DNA of 44,465 bases from Bacteroidota bacterium (lineage in GTDB: Bacteria > Bacteroidota > Bacteroidia > UBA8524), in assembly GCA_006226545.1 (NCBI GenBank), contig SBGR01000087.1:1-44465 (forward strand). The letters run 5' to 3'. Below the pieces are notes generated by a model, which searched no databases, was not told the origin of the DNA, and saw only the letters and a list, made by a program, of their open reading frames with translations. Positions 1 through 7,198 of the stretch are shown piece after piece (the first letter of the stretch is position 1; every line of letters starts with the position of its first letter). Made by a program: the position numbers and the translations under genes.

Positions 1-2
1 CG

Positions 3-365
3 AAGGGTATGTTGCAAGGCGATTTAGGAGCGGGGAAAACCAGTTTGGTGGGTGCTATTTTGCAGCATTTGGGTTCTAGCGATGTGGTGAGCTCACCCAC
101 TTTCTCGCTGGTGAATGAATACCAGGCTCCTTTCGGCTATGTATACCATTTTGATCTTTACCGCATCAACGGGGTAGAGGAATTATACGATTTCGGCTTT
201 GAAGAATACTTCAGGCCTGATTCTCTGGTCATCATTGAATGGCCTGAGATTGCACGAGACCTGCTTTCTGATGAGCATACCTTACTCAAATTATCTTATG
301 CCCCAGAAGGGGGTAGGTATGTAGAAGTGCTGGAAAATGGATTATTTTCGTCGGGAGAACTATGA
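3..365 (+). CDS. tsaE: tRNA threonylcarbamoyladenosine biosynthesis ATPase TsaE (5' end cut off)
   Basis: P-loop ATPase that works with TsaB and TsaD to make N6-threonylcarbamoyladenosine at position 37 of ANN-decoding tRNAs in the cytoplasm. The Walker A motif GDLGAGKT lies within the first few visible residues, followed by the family-typical 'SSPTFSLVNEY' and 'YHFDLYR' segments and 'VIIEWPE' near the middle, which carries the second acidic nucleotide-site motif. The reading frame is open to the left edge (the codons before the first visible Met encode KG), so the true start lies outside the window and about 20-25 residues are missing. The stop overlaps the start of the following lipoprotein gene (ATGA), so the two are probably co-transcribed. 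Confidence 0.93.
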   Translation, partial: KGMLQGDLGAGKTSLVGAILQHLGSSDVVSSPTFSLVNEYQAPFGYVYHFDLYRINGVEELYDFGFEEYFRPDSLVIIEWPEIARDLLSDEHTLLKLSYAPEGGRYVEVLENGLFSSGEL

Positions 366-1075
366 AAAACAAATTTATCTGGATTCTACTTGCGCTGGTT
401 GTGGTACTTGGAGCCTGTGCCAAAGCGTACACTTCTGCTCGATTTAGCAGTCAAACTGTGGGTCATCATTTGGTGGCTATCATTCCATTTCAGATGGTGT
501 ATACAGGTAAAGAAGACAAGAACTTGTCTGCAGCAGAAAAGGCAAAAATCCTGGAAGCGGAAGCACAGGCATTTCAGTCTACTTTGCACAATCAGCTTTT
601 ACGTCAATCGGGGGCAGAAAAAAACGATATCAAAATAGAGTTTCAAACTCCGGCACGTACCAATAGAATTTTAAGCGATAGTGGGGTTAAACTTAGCGAA
701 GCCTATAAGCTAACACCGGAACGTTTGAGCCAGCTATTAGGTGTTCAATCGGTTGTGGTAACCCGTGTTGAAAAAGAGAAGTTTCTAACCGATTTGGAAT
801 CATTCGGATTGGAAGTAGCCGGCGATATTTTGGATAAGGTGAAGTTGCCGGATGGCGTGTCAATTCCCTTGGGTGCTGATCCGGATTTTCACAATAAAAC
901 TTACCGCATCAAAATCGATTGCGAATTACTCGATTCAGCAACGGCCTCTTTGTTGTGGAAGTTGCCACTCGATTATGAAATTGATTGGAACAGCACAGCC
1001 AATGAGGTTATTGAGCAGAGCATGCGTACCTGTGCGAAAAAGTTCCCATATCGCCAACGCAGTTATTACAGATAA
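362..1075 (+). CDS. Predicted lipoprotein of unknown function
   Basis: 237 residues. The N-terminus has Lys residues, a hydrophobic run and a lipobox (LGAC) with Cys at about residue 19, so it should be a lipid-anchored envelope protein. The next part has 'VAIIPF', an Ala/Glu-rich helix, then a 'LLGVQSVVVTRVEKEKF' strand-helix-strand segment. That order (a strand starting with a stated 'IPF', then an AEA/Q helix, then a VVV strand) loosely recalls the CsgG/LpoB-type fold of envelope lipoproteins, but I cannot confirm this from sequence alone. It overlaps tsaE by 4 bases and sits 40 bases before the dehydrogenase gene. Function unknown. Confidence 0.8.
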   Translation: MKNKFIWILLALVVVLGACAKAYTSARFSSQTVGHHLVAIIPFQMVYTGKEDKNLSAAEKAKILEAEAQAFQSTLHNQLLRQSGAEKNDIKIEFQTPARTNRILSDSGVKLSEAYKLTPERLSQLLGVQSVVVTRVEKEKFLTDLESFGLEVAGDILDKVKLPDGVSIPLGADPDFHNKTYRIKIDCELLDSATASLLWKLPLDYEIDWNSTANEVIEQSMRTCAKKFPYRQRSYYR

Positions 1076-1115
1076 AACGGCTGTTTTTTCGTAAATTACA
1101 CCGGAGTATTCGCGC

Positions 1116-2342
1116 ATGAACGACAAACCGAAATCGCCCTTTCAAGAGTTGGCGAAGCAGGCTAGCTTACAGCCTCAGGAGCAGTTATTGGAATTGAAAA
1201 AGGGGAACCTCAAATTATCCATTGGGGTACCTAAAGAAATTACGTACCAAGAGAATCGTGTTCCGCTCACGCCTTCTTCCGTTAACCTTCTGGTGAACAA
1301 CGGGCATGAGATCGCCATCGAATCGGGTGCGGGCAAAAACGCCAATTTCCTCGATAAGCAATACAGCGAAGCCGGCGCGAAAATCGTTTACAGCAAAGTA
1401 GAAATTTACAAGGCAGAGATCATCCTCAAGATCGACCCACCTACCAAAGAAGAGATTGATCTGATGTTCCCGGGGCAATACCTGTTTTCGGCCATACAGA
1501 TGACCAACCTCTCCGAAACTTATATCAAGCAATTGGTCAATAAGAAGGTAACGGCCATCGCCTATGAATTTTTAAAAGACCAAGACGATACCTTGTCGAT
1601 CATTCGCAGCATGAGCGAAATTGCCGGCAGCAGCGCGGTTTTAATCGGGGCTGAATACCTGAGCAATACCCGTGGCGGCAAAGGTGAACTACTGGGTGGC
1701 ATCAGTGGAATTCCGCCAACCGAAGTGGTTATCATCGGTGCAGGTACCGTTGGCGAATATGCAGCACGCACGGCGGTTGGACTAGGCGCCAATGTGAAAG
1801 TATTTGATAATTCTTTAGCGAAACTGCGTCGCCTACAGAACAACCTGGGCATGCGGGTTTTCACAAGCATCTTACAACCGAACATCATGAGCAAGGCTTT
1901 GGCTGCCGCCGATTTAGCCATCGGAGCGCTGCGCAGCGATGAGGGTAGAAGTCCGAGCGTGGTGAGTGAAGACATGGTACGCAACATGAAGTCGGGATCT
2001 GTCATTGTAGATGTCAGCATAGACCAAGGCGGTGTTTTTGAAACTTCTGAGATCACCACCCATACCAATCCTACCTTCACCAAACACGACGTAATCCATT
2101 ACTGCGTACCGAATATTCCAAGCCGGGTAGCCCGTACGGCCAGCTATGCCTTGAGTAATATCTTTTCGCCAATCATGTTAGACATTGCCGAGGTAGGTGG
2201 GTTTAAAAACTACTTCTGGGAAAGCAGCATCATTCGCAATGGCGTTTACGTGTACAAAGGCAACTTGGTAAAACGTCATATCGGAGAACGTTTCAACATG
2301 AAATTCAAAGACATCGATTTACTCATCGGTGCTCACCTTTAA
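1116..2342 (+). CDS. AlaDH/PNT-family NAD-dependent dehydrogenase (annotated as alanine dehydrogenase by homology)
   Basis: 408 residues. After a 30-residue N-terminal extension it has the AlaDH/PNT N-terminal domain (IGVPKEI, ENRVPLTP with the carboxylate-binding Arg at 48) and a Rossmann NAD domain (VVIIGAGTVGEYAAR, then VFDNS with the ribose-binding Asp). The 'IDQGG' and 'VPNIPSRVARTASYALSN' segments match alanine dehydrogenases. Two active-site residues of characterised alanine dehydrogenases are different: the Lys of KVKEP (Lys75 of the Mycobacterium enzyme) aligns with Asp107, and the catalytic His of YLHLA (His96) aligns with Gln128. The transhydrogenase alpha subunit also lacks these residues, so L-alanine may not be the substrate. 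Start chosen at the only nearby ATG. The -7 region is weak (TAAATTAC about 15 bases upstream). Confidence 0.88.
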   Translation: MNDKPKSPFQELAKQASLQPQEQLLELKKGNLKLSIGVPKEITYQENRVPLTPSSVNLLVNNGHEIAIESGAGKNANFLDKQYSEAGAKIVYSKVEIYKAEIILKIDPPTKEEIDLMFPGQYLFSAIQMTNLSETYIKQLVNKKVTAIAYEFLKDQDDTLSIIRSMSEIAGSSAVLIGAEYLSNTRGGKGELLGGISGIPPTEVVIIGAGTVGEYAARTAVGLGANVKVFDNSLAKLRRLQNNLGMRVFTSILQPNIMSKALAAADLAIGALRSDEGRSPSVVSEDMVRNMKSGSVIVDVSIDQGGVFETSEITTHTNPTFTKHDVIHYCVPNIPSRVARTASYALSNIFSPIMLDIAEVGGFKNYFWESSIIRNGVYVYKGNLVKRHIGERFNMKFKDIDLLIGAHL

Positions 2343-2370
2343 GCTCTTGGGTTAGTGAAATAGTGCAAAC

Positions 2371-2406
2371 AATCGCCTCGCTTTCGAAAGCGATTTGGTG
2401 GCGATT
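2371..2406. promoter_or_regulatory. Nested palindrome upstream of the lipoprotein gene
   Basis: A perfect 16-base palindrome (2378-2393, TCGCTTTCGAAAGCGA) lies inside a second inverted repeat AATCGCC (2371-2377) / GGCGATT (2400-2406). It sits between the dehydrogenase stop and the lipoprotein start, just upstream of a TATTTTCG -7-like element at 2411. It could be an operator or an RNA hairpin. There is no T-run after it, so it is not a normal terminator. Confidence 0.55.
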
Positions 2407-2410
2407 AAAC

Positions 2411-2418
2411 TATTTTCG
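2411..2418 (+). promoter_or_regulatory. Putative -7 element TATTTTCG
   Basis: TATTTTCG resembles the Bacteroidota -7 element TAnnTTTG and recurs directly before several starts in this window (pth, the 15063 lipoprotein, the sensor kinase). It lies 13 bases before the ATG at 2432. I saw no well-spaced -33 TTTG. Confidence 0.35.
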
Positions 2419-2431
2419 ATTTACTAATCCA

Positions 2432-3265
2432 ATGAGCATGAAAATTACATCCTTATCCTTGAGTGTGCTTGCCCTAGGTGGCCTGCTTGCTCTCAATGCC
2501 TGCAAAAAGGACGCAGATCCTGAGCCGGATACCAATGCCGGTGATGCAGAAGCAGCCCAAGAAATAGCCATCGCTGAACAGTTGTTTGGCGACATGAAAA
2601 ACATTGCAGATGAAGCCGAATCGGGTTCTGTCAGCTCCTTCAAAAATGGAATGAGCTTCGCTAGCTGCGCAACGGTTACCTTAAATCAAGCGCAGAAACA
2701 AATCACAGTAGACTTCGGCACAAGCAATTGCCTTTGCCGCGATTTGCGTAACCGCCGCGGAGTATTGAATGTTACCTATACCACCAACTACTGGGATTCT
2801 GGTAATGTGGTTACCATCACGCCACAGAATTATTACGTGAACGATTACGGTATCACAGGAACCAAGACCTTAACCAACCTAGGCAATGATGCCAATGGCA
2901 ATCCGCATTGGAGCGTGGCTGTTAGCGGACAAATTACCAAGCCGAATAACGGAGGTACCTTCAGCTGGACCAGCAGCCGCGTGAATACCTGGTCTGCAGG
3001 TTCATCTACACCGCAAGATTGGACTGATGATGCGTGGACCGTTACCGGTTCTTCTACCTTAACCAGCAGTAGCCAGATTCAGTGGACTTTGAACATCACC
3101 AAGGCTTTGCATCGAGCAATGAATTGTCCGTGGATAGACGAAGGAACGCTCACCCTGGATCGCACGGGTGTGCAAACCAGAACCTTGGATTACGGCGCCG
3201 GTGCCTGCGACAATGACGCAACGCTCAGCGTGGTTGGCCTAAGCATTCCGATAAAGCTCAAGTAA
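2432..3265 (+). CDS. Predicted lipoprotein of unknown function
   Basis: 277 residues from the ATG at 2432. The longer frame upstream would bury the signal peptide, so this start (or the ATG two codons later) is preferred. The signal peptide ends in a lipobox LNAC, followed by the KKDADPEP stretch typical of Bacteroidota surface-exposed lipoproteins. The mature part begins with an Ala/Glu-rich helix and then a beta-rich, Thr/Asn/Trp-rich domain with several Cys residues (ASCATV, SNCLCRD, MNCPW, GACDND), which suggests disulfides in an exported domain. No family was recognised. It ends just before a strong bidirectional terminator. Confidence 0.82.
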   Translation: MSMKITSLSLSVLALGGLLALNACKKDADPEPDTNAGDAEAAQEIAIAEQLFGDMKNIADEAESGSVSSFKNGMSFASCATVTLNQAQKQITVDFGTSNCLCRDLRNRRGVLNVTYTTNYWDSGNVVTITPQNYYVNDYGITGTKTLTNLGNDANGNPHWSVAVSGQITKPNNGGTFSWTSSRVNTWSAGSSTPQDWTDDAWTVTGSSTLTSSSQIQWTLNITKALHRAMNCPWIDEGTLTLDRTGVQTRTLDYGAGACDNDATLSVVGLSIPIKLK

Positions 3266-3274
3266 ACGACATAA

Positions 3275-3300
3275 AAAAAGCCCGGCATGCCGGGCTTTTT
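3275..3300. terminator. Bidirectional intrinsic terminator
   Basis: A perfect 26-base palindrome made of A5, GCCCGGC and its complement, and T5, centred on GCATGC. It lies between the convergent lipoprotein gene (ends 3265) and the acyl-CoA dehydrogenase gene (ends 3319 on the other strand), and has a U-tract in both directions. Confidence 0.92.
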
Positions 3301-3318
3301 CAGTTATCTGTAATTCGA

Positions 3319-4458
3319 TTATTTCAAGATAGAACGAGCGATAACGATGCGGTTCACCTCAGAAGTACCTTCGTAGATCTGGGTAATTTTCGCATCACGC
3401 ATCATACGCTCAACGTGGTATTCTCTTACAAAACCGTATCCACCGTGAACCTGAACAGCCTCAGTGGTGATACGCATAGCTGCTTCAGAAGCGAATACCT
3501 TCGCCATGGAAGAAGCCAAACCGTAATCTTCTTTTTGGTCTTTCAACCAAGCAGCCTTCATGCAAAGCAAACGAGCAGCTTCGATTTCAGTAGCCATATC
3601 AGCCAATTTGAACTGAATAGCTTGGTGGTGCATGATTTCTTTACCAAATGCTTTACGTTCTTTAGAGTAAGCCAAGGCTCTTTCATAAGCACCTGAAGCG
3701 ATACCCAAAGCTTGGGAAGCGATACCGATACGTCCGCCCGCCAAAGTCTTCATCGCGAATTTGAATCCGAATCCGTCTTCACCGATGCGGTTTTCTTTTG
3801 GCACCTTCACGTCTTGGAACATGATGGAGTGTGTATCAGAACCACGGATACCCATTTTATCTTCTTTCTTACCAACCGTTACACCGGCCCATGCTTTCTC
3901 TACGATGAAAGCATTGATACCGCGGTGACCGGCTTCTACGTCAGACTGAGCAATTACCAAATAGTAATCGGCAGTGCTACCGTTGGTGATCCAGTTTTTT
4001 GTACCGTTCAAAAGGTAGTGGTCGCCTTGATCAAAGGCAGTGGTGCGCTGTGAAGTAGCATCAGATCCGGCTTCCGGCTCAGAAAGCAAGAAAGCGCCAT
4101 GCACTTTACCTGAAGCCATTGGCACCAAGTATTTCTGCTTTTGCTCTTCGTTAGCAAAGGTTTCAAGACCCCAGCAAACCAAAGAGTTGTTTACCGACAT
4201 CACTACAGAAGCAGAGGCGTCTACTTTGGAAATTTCTTCCATGGCCAACACGTAAGAGATCGTGTCCATTCCGCCACCGCCGTATTCCGGACTAACCATC
4301 ATACCCATAAAACCGAGTTCGCCCATTTTGCGAATCTGTTCCATAGGGAAGATGCCTTTTTCGTCGCGCTCAATTACACCCGGCAAAAGCTCTGCGTTAG
4401 CAAAATCGCGAGCTGCCTGCTGTATCATCAAATGTTCTTCTGTGAGTTGAAAATTCAT
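3319..4458 (-). CDS. Acyl-CoA dehydrogenase (short/branched-chain type)
   Basis: 379 residues, the usual length for a soluble FAD-dependent acyl-CoA dehydrogenase that introduces the alpha-beta double bond in fatty acid or branched-chain amino acid breakdown. Visible family parts are the N-terminal helical domain, the middle-domain flavin segment (FLLSEPEAGSDA, then NGTKNWITNG), and the C-terminal helical domain with 'QVHGGYGFVREYHVERMMRDAKI'. The catalytic base is Glu363 in QIYEGTSEVNR, the position found in short-chain and butyryl-type enzymes. The true substrate cannot be told from sequence. A clear -7 element TATATTTG lies upstream (4479-4486), so it has its own promoter even though the phosphatase gene precedes it on the same strand. 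Confidence 0.95.
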   Translation of the reverse strand: MNFQLTEEHLMIQQAARDFANAELLPGVIERDEKGIFPMEQIRKMGELGFMGMMVSPEYGGGGMDTISYVLAMEEISKVDASASVVMSVNNSLVCWGLETFANEEQKQKYLVPMASGKVHGAFLLSEPEAGSDATSQRTTAFDQGDHYLLNGTKNWITNGSTADYYLVIAQSDVEAGHRGINAFIVEKAWAGVTVGKKEDKMGIRGSDTHSIMFQDVKVPKENRIGEDGFGFKFAMKTLAGGRIGIASQALGIASGAYERALAYSKERKAFGKEIMHHQAIQFKLADMATEIEAARLLCMKAAWLKDQKEDYGLASSMAKVFASEAAMRITTEAVQVHGGYGFVREYHVERMMRDAKITQIYEGTSEVNRIVIARSILK

Positions 4459-4478
4459 GGTCGTTTTTAAAAGTGCTG

Positions 4479-4486
4479 CAAATATA
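4479..4486 (-). promoter_or_regulatory. Putative -7 promoter element TATATTTG for the acyl-CoA dehydrogenase
   Basis: Exact match to the Bacteroidota TAnnTTTG -7 consensus on the minus strand, 20 bases before the ATG. A T-rich run (TTTTT) about 18 bases further upstream could serve as the -33 box. Confidence 0.6.
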
Positions 4487-4542
4487 GACTATGCGATTAA
4501 CATTAAAAATCAGCCTTTGTTTGTCGGCGCTAAGCCGTGCTG

Positions 4543-5172
4543 CTAGCGATGGAGGTCCTTTAAGTGATGAATGGAATTGTGTTCTATTACTTGAAAGGCA
4601 CCGCCTTCGTGTTCAATCACGTAAAGGCAAAGGTTATGGTGCTGAAAATCTTCCATGCGCGCCAAAGGGGTTCCGGTCATCAAACACAAAAAAGATTTCA
4701 TTGCTCTGCCGTGCATGCAAATCAAAACCTGTTCTTCGTTGGGCTTGGCCATGATATGGTCTAAAGCGATGCGCTGTCTAGCCTGCAATTCCAGCGGATT
4801 TTCCCCACCCGGAATGCGGTATTCCAAATTGCCATTATTCCAATGGTCTATCATCTTAAAATAATCTTCGCGCCAATGTCCGCCGCTTTTCACGCCTTCG
4901 TATTCTCCCCAGCTAATCTCATTAAGTCCTTCCAGGGCTGTATGTGGCAGCGGACTGGTAATAAATCGCTCTACGCTTTGGTAGGTTCTGCGAAGCTTGG
5001 AGGTATAGACGTGATCGAAAGTAAGGTGATTATAATGCTGATGGAAGAGTTCTGCCTGTCGTAAACCGGTGGAGTTTAGCTCGCTGTCTACTCCGCTACC
5101 CTGCACTATTCCTAGGCGGTTGAACTCTGTTTCGCCATGTCTGACGAGGTAAATTGTTTTTTTATCGGTCAT
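4543..5172 (-). CDS. Histidine phosphatase family protein (phosphoglycerate mutase-like)
   Basis: 209 residues from the ATG at 5172. A GTG six codons upstream (5190) is possible but adds only a MAQSSS extension. The motif LVRHGETEFNR at residues 9-19 carries the phospho-accepting His12 and its Arg partner. GLNEISWGEYEG holds the acid, and 'LICMHGRAMKSF' the second catalytic His. It is too short and lacks the features of a glycolytic mutase, so a broad-specificity phosphatase acting on a small phosphorylated metabolite is likely. It diverges from the thioesterase gene with only 23 bases between the two starts, so the promoters must overlap the coding ends. Confidence 0.88.
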   Translation of the reverse strand: MTDKKTIYLVRHGETEFNRLGIVQGSGVDSELNSTGLRQAELFHQHYNHLTFDHVYTSKLRRTYQSVERFITSPLPHTALEGLNEISWGEYEGVKSGGHWREDYFKMIDHWNNGNLEYRIPGGENPLELQARQRIALDHIMAKPNEEQVLICMHGRAMKSFLCLMTGTPLARMEDFQHHNLCLYVIEHEGGAFQVIEHNSIHHLKDLHR

Positions 5173-5195
5173 AGAAGAACTTTGCGCCACTCTTT

Positions 5196-5654
5196 ATGAA
5201 GCAGCTTCCTAAAATTGACGCGAATATACCGCTCAGCACCCTGAATGACCGCATGAAGGGCACTATGGCGGAACACATTGGAATTGAATACGTTGAAATT
5301 CACCCGGATTACCTCAAAGCCAGGATGCCGGTAGACGAGCGTACCTTCCAGCCACTTAAGATGTTAAACGGTGGCGCATCGCTGGCCTTGGCTGAAACGC
5401 TGGGTAGCATGGCGGCCAACTTGGTATTAGACCGCAGCAAGTATGTGGCCTTCGGCATGGAAATCAACGCGAATCACCTCAAACCGGCGCGTTCAGGTTA
5501 CGTGTACGGAACCACCAAACCTTTCCACGTGGGCAGAACCACCCAAGTATGGGAGATTGAAATACGCGATGAAGAAGGTGACCTGGTTTGCATTAGCCGA
5601 TTGACCATGGCTGTGGTGGAAATAAAAGAGGATGCACTCAGACTGGAAAAATAG
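5196..5654 (+). CDS. menI: Hotdog-fold thioesterase, PaaI family; probable 1,4-dihydroxy-2-naphthoyl-CoA hydrolase
   Basis: 152 residues with the PaaI/MenI-type pattern: 'MPVDERTFQPLKMLNGGASLALAETLGS' contains the GG helix-start and the acidic residue of the active-site helix, followed by 'GMEINANHLKPARSGYV', the typical strand. Family members hydrolyse aryl- or acyl-CoA thioesters. The gene overlaps the isochorismate synthase gene by 23 bases, which points to menaquinone synthesis (DHNA-CoA hydrolase). This role is inferred from context. A GAACTTTG sequence (5177-5184), one base off the -7 consensus, lies 11 bases upstream of the start. Confidence 0.8.
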   Translation: MKQLPKIDANIPLSTLNDRMKGTMAEHIGIEYVEIHPDYLKARMPVDERTFQPLKMLNGGASLALAETLGSMAANLVLDRSKYVAFGMEINANHLKPARSGYVYGTTKPFHVGRTTQVWEIEIRDEEGDLVCISRLTMAVVEIKEDALRLEK

Positions 5655-6630
5655 GTTTAGCGAAGCCCAAAGTAAGGGACATGCTGTGGTATACTGGTTT
5701 CTGCCGGATGCTGAGGAACCCGGTTTTTGCGAATCAGAACAGGCCTTTGTCTGGGATTTTCAAAGCACCGGTTCCACTGAGTTTGTCTTTGCACCTTTCG
5801 ATTTACAACAGTATCCGGCTTTGGTTATTGGTAGAAAGGAAGGCGCAGAAGCAAAATTTCAACTAACGGCACCTCAGCTGGCCTCAGCAGAGCAATACCA
5901 AGCAGTGGTTGCAAACATGGTAGCAGCAATCCAAGCGAAACAGTTTCAGAAACTGGTGGGCGCCAGGGCAGAAGGGATGCCTTCTTTGCGTGATGCCTTT
6001 GCTCATTTTGACGCCTTGTGCATTAAGCACCCGAATGCCTTTCGCTACATACTTTATTCCCCCCAAACGGGCTTGTGGATGGGAGCTAGTCCGGAATTGC
6101 TCTTGAAGAAAGAAGGACAGCAAATCCAGACTGTGGCTTTGGCCGGAACGCAAAAGGCTTCGCAAGAAGCGTGGAGCGATAAGGAGATGGAAGAGCAGGA
6201 GTTTGTGGTATCCTATATCAAAACCGTTCTTGGTCCTTTGAGCGATAGACTGGAAATCTCAGAGAAGGAGACTTGGCATTCAGGCCATTTGCTTCACCTC
6301 ATCAATCGTTATACAGCCCAAATCAAAGCAGGCACATCGCTAGAAACAGTGGTGAAAGCCTTGCATCCAACGCCGGCCGTGGCTGGATTGCCCAAGCAAG
6401 AGGCCATCGAGTTTATCCGCAGTGCAGAAGGTTTCGACCGAAGTTACTACAGCGGTTTTGTGGGACCGGTGAAAGGAGAGCAGGCTTCATTCTACGTGAA
6501 CTTGCGCTGTCTTCAAATCTTAGAAAAGGCTTTTCGCTATGCAGGTGCCGGATTAACGGCTCATTCTGATCCGGAAAAAGAGTGGTTGGAAACCGCCGAA
6601 AAGATGAAAGTGGTTTCTTCGCTTAGTTGA
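5632..6630 (+). CDS. menF: Chorismate-binding enzyme, probable isochorismate synthase
   Basis: 332 residues. The chorismate-utilising domain is clear: 'VGARAEG', 'ALAGTQ', 'DKEMEEQEFVVSYI', 'LHPTPAVAGLPKQEAI', 'SGFVGPV' and 'FYVNLRC', with the Mg- and chorismate-binding Glu residues in the EMEEQE and late E regions. Anthranilate and aminobenzoate synthases share this fold, but the short N-terminal region and the overlapping thioesterase gene favour isochorismate synthase of menaquinone synthesis (chorismate to isochorismate). It is shorter than enterobacterial MenF (about 430 residues) because the N-terminal half is reduced. Its 3' end overlaps the converging pth gene by 8 bases. Confidence 0.88.
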   Translation: MHSDWKNRFSEAQSKGHAVVYWFLPDAEEPGFCESEQAFVWDFQSTGSTEFVFAPFDLQQYPALVIGRKEGAEAKFQLTAPQLASAEQYQAVVANMVAAIQAKQFQKLVGARAEGMPSLRDAFAHFDALCIKHPNAFRYILYSPQTGLWMGASPELLLKKEGQQIQTVALAGTQKASQEAWSDKEMEEQEFVVSYIKTVLGPLSDRLEISEKETWHSGHLLHLINRYTAQIKAGTSLETVVKALHPTPAVAGLPKQEAIEFIRSAEGFDRSYYSGFVGPVKGEQASFYVNLRCLQILEKAFRYAGAGLTAHSDPEKEWLETAEKMKVVSSLS

Positions 6631-7180
6631 AGAAATTCATCGCTCGCTCTAGCCCAATGGTGCAAAAAGCTTCTACTGCATCTGCCGATTTCTGTACAGA
6701 TTCTTCCAGCTGCTGCTGCTCATCGCTATTCCATTTGCCTAAAACGTAGTCTACTTGGTGCCCTTTGTTAAAGGCATCGCCAATACCGAAACGCAAACGC
6801 GGATAATTGTTATGTCCTAGCTGTGCATTGATGTCTTTCAAACCGTTATGTCCGCCATCACTCCCTTTGCCTTTCAAGCGAATTTTACCAAATGGCAAGG
6901 CGAGGTCGTCTGTTACCACCATCAAGCGGTCGGCATCTAATTTTTGATCTTGCATCCAGAATTTTACCGCTTTACCGCTGAGGTTCATGTAGGTGGTGGG
7001 CTTGATCAAAATAAGCGTTCGGCCTTTGAATTTCCCTTCGGCAACCCAAGCGTGTCGGCCTAGTTCAAAGCTTACGCCCATGCGGCGAGCTAATTCATTC
7101 ACTACATCAAATCCGATATTGTGACGGGTGCCTTCGTAATCAGCACCAACGTTTCCTAGTCCGGCAATCAAAAATTTCAT
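6623..7180 (-). CDS. pth: Peptidyl-tRNA hydrolase
   Basis: 185 residues, normal for bacterial Pth, which recycles peptidyl-tRNA dropped from ribosomes. The catalytic set is complete: Asn10 and His20 in 'GLGN...GTRHNIGF', Asn66 in PTTYMN, Asp91 in VVTDDLALP, and Asn112 in GGHNGLKDI (two less than the E. coli numbering after the first insertion-free block). The start is supported by a TATTTTCG element 5 bases upstream. The end overlaps the convergent menF-like gene by 8 bases. Confidence 0.97.
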   Translation of the reverse strand: MKFLIAGLGNVGADYEGTRHNIGFDVVNELARRMGVSFELGRHAWVAEGKFKGRTLILIKPTTYMNLSGKAVKFWMQDQKLDADRLMVVTDDLALPFGKIRLKGKGSDGGHNGLKDINAQLGHNNYPRLRFGIGDAFNKGHQVDYVLGKWNSDEQQQLEESVQKSADAVEAFCTIGLERAMNFFN

Positions 7181-7185
7181 GGCTG

Positions 7186-7193
7186 CGAAAATA
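7186..7193 (-). promoter_or_regulatory. Putative -7 element TATTTTCG for pth
   Basis: Lies 5 bases before the ATG on the minus strand, so the mRNA would be leaderless or nearly so. One base differs from TAnnTTTG. Confidence 0.4.
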
Positions 7194-7198
7194 GCGAA

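Noticed and set aside
1562..2083. 173-codon antisense open frame inside the dehydrogenase gene
   Set aside because: A shadow of the real gene; no homology pattern, no start signal, and the plus-strand frame is clearly coding.
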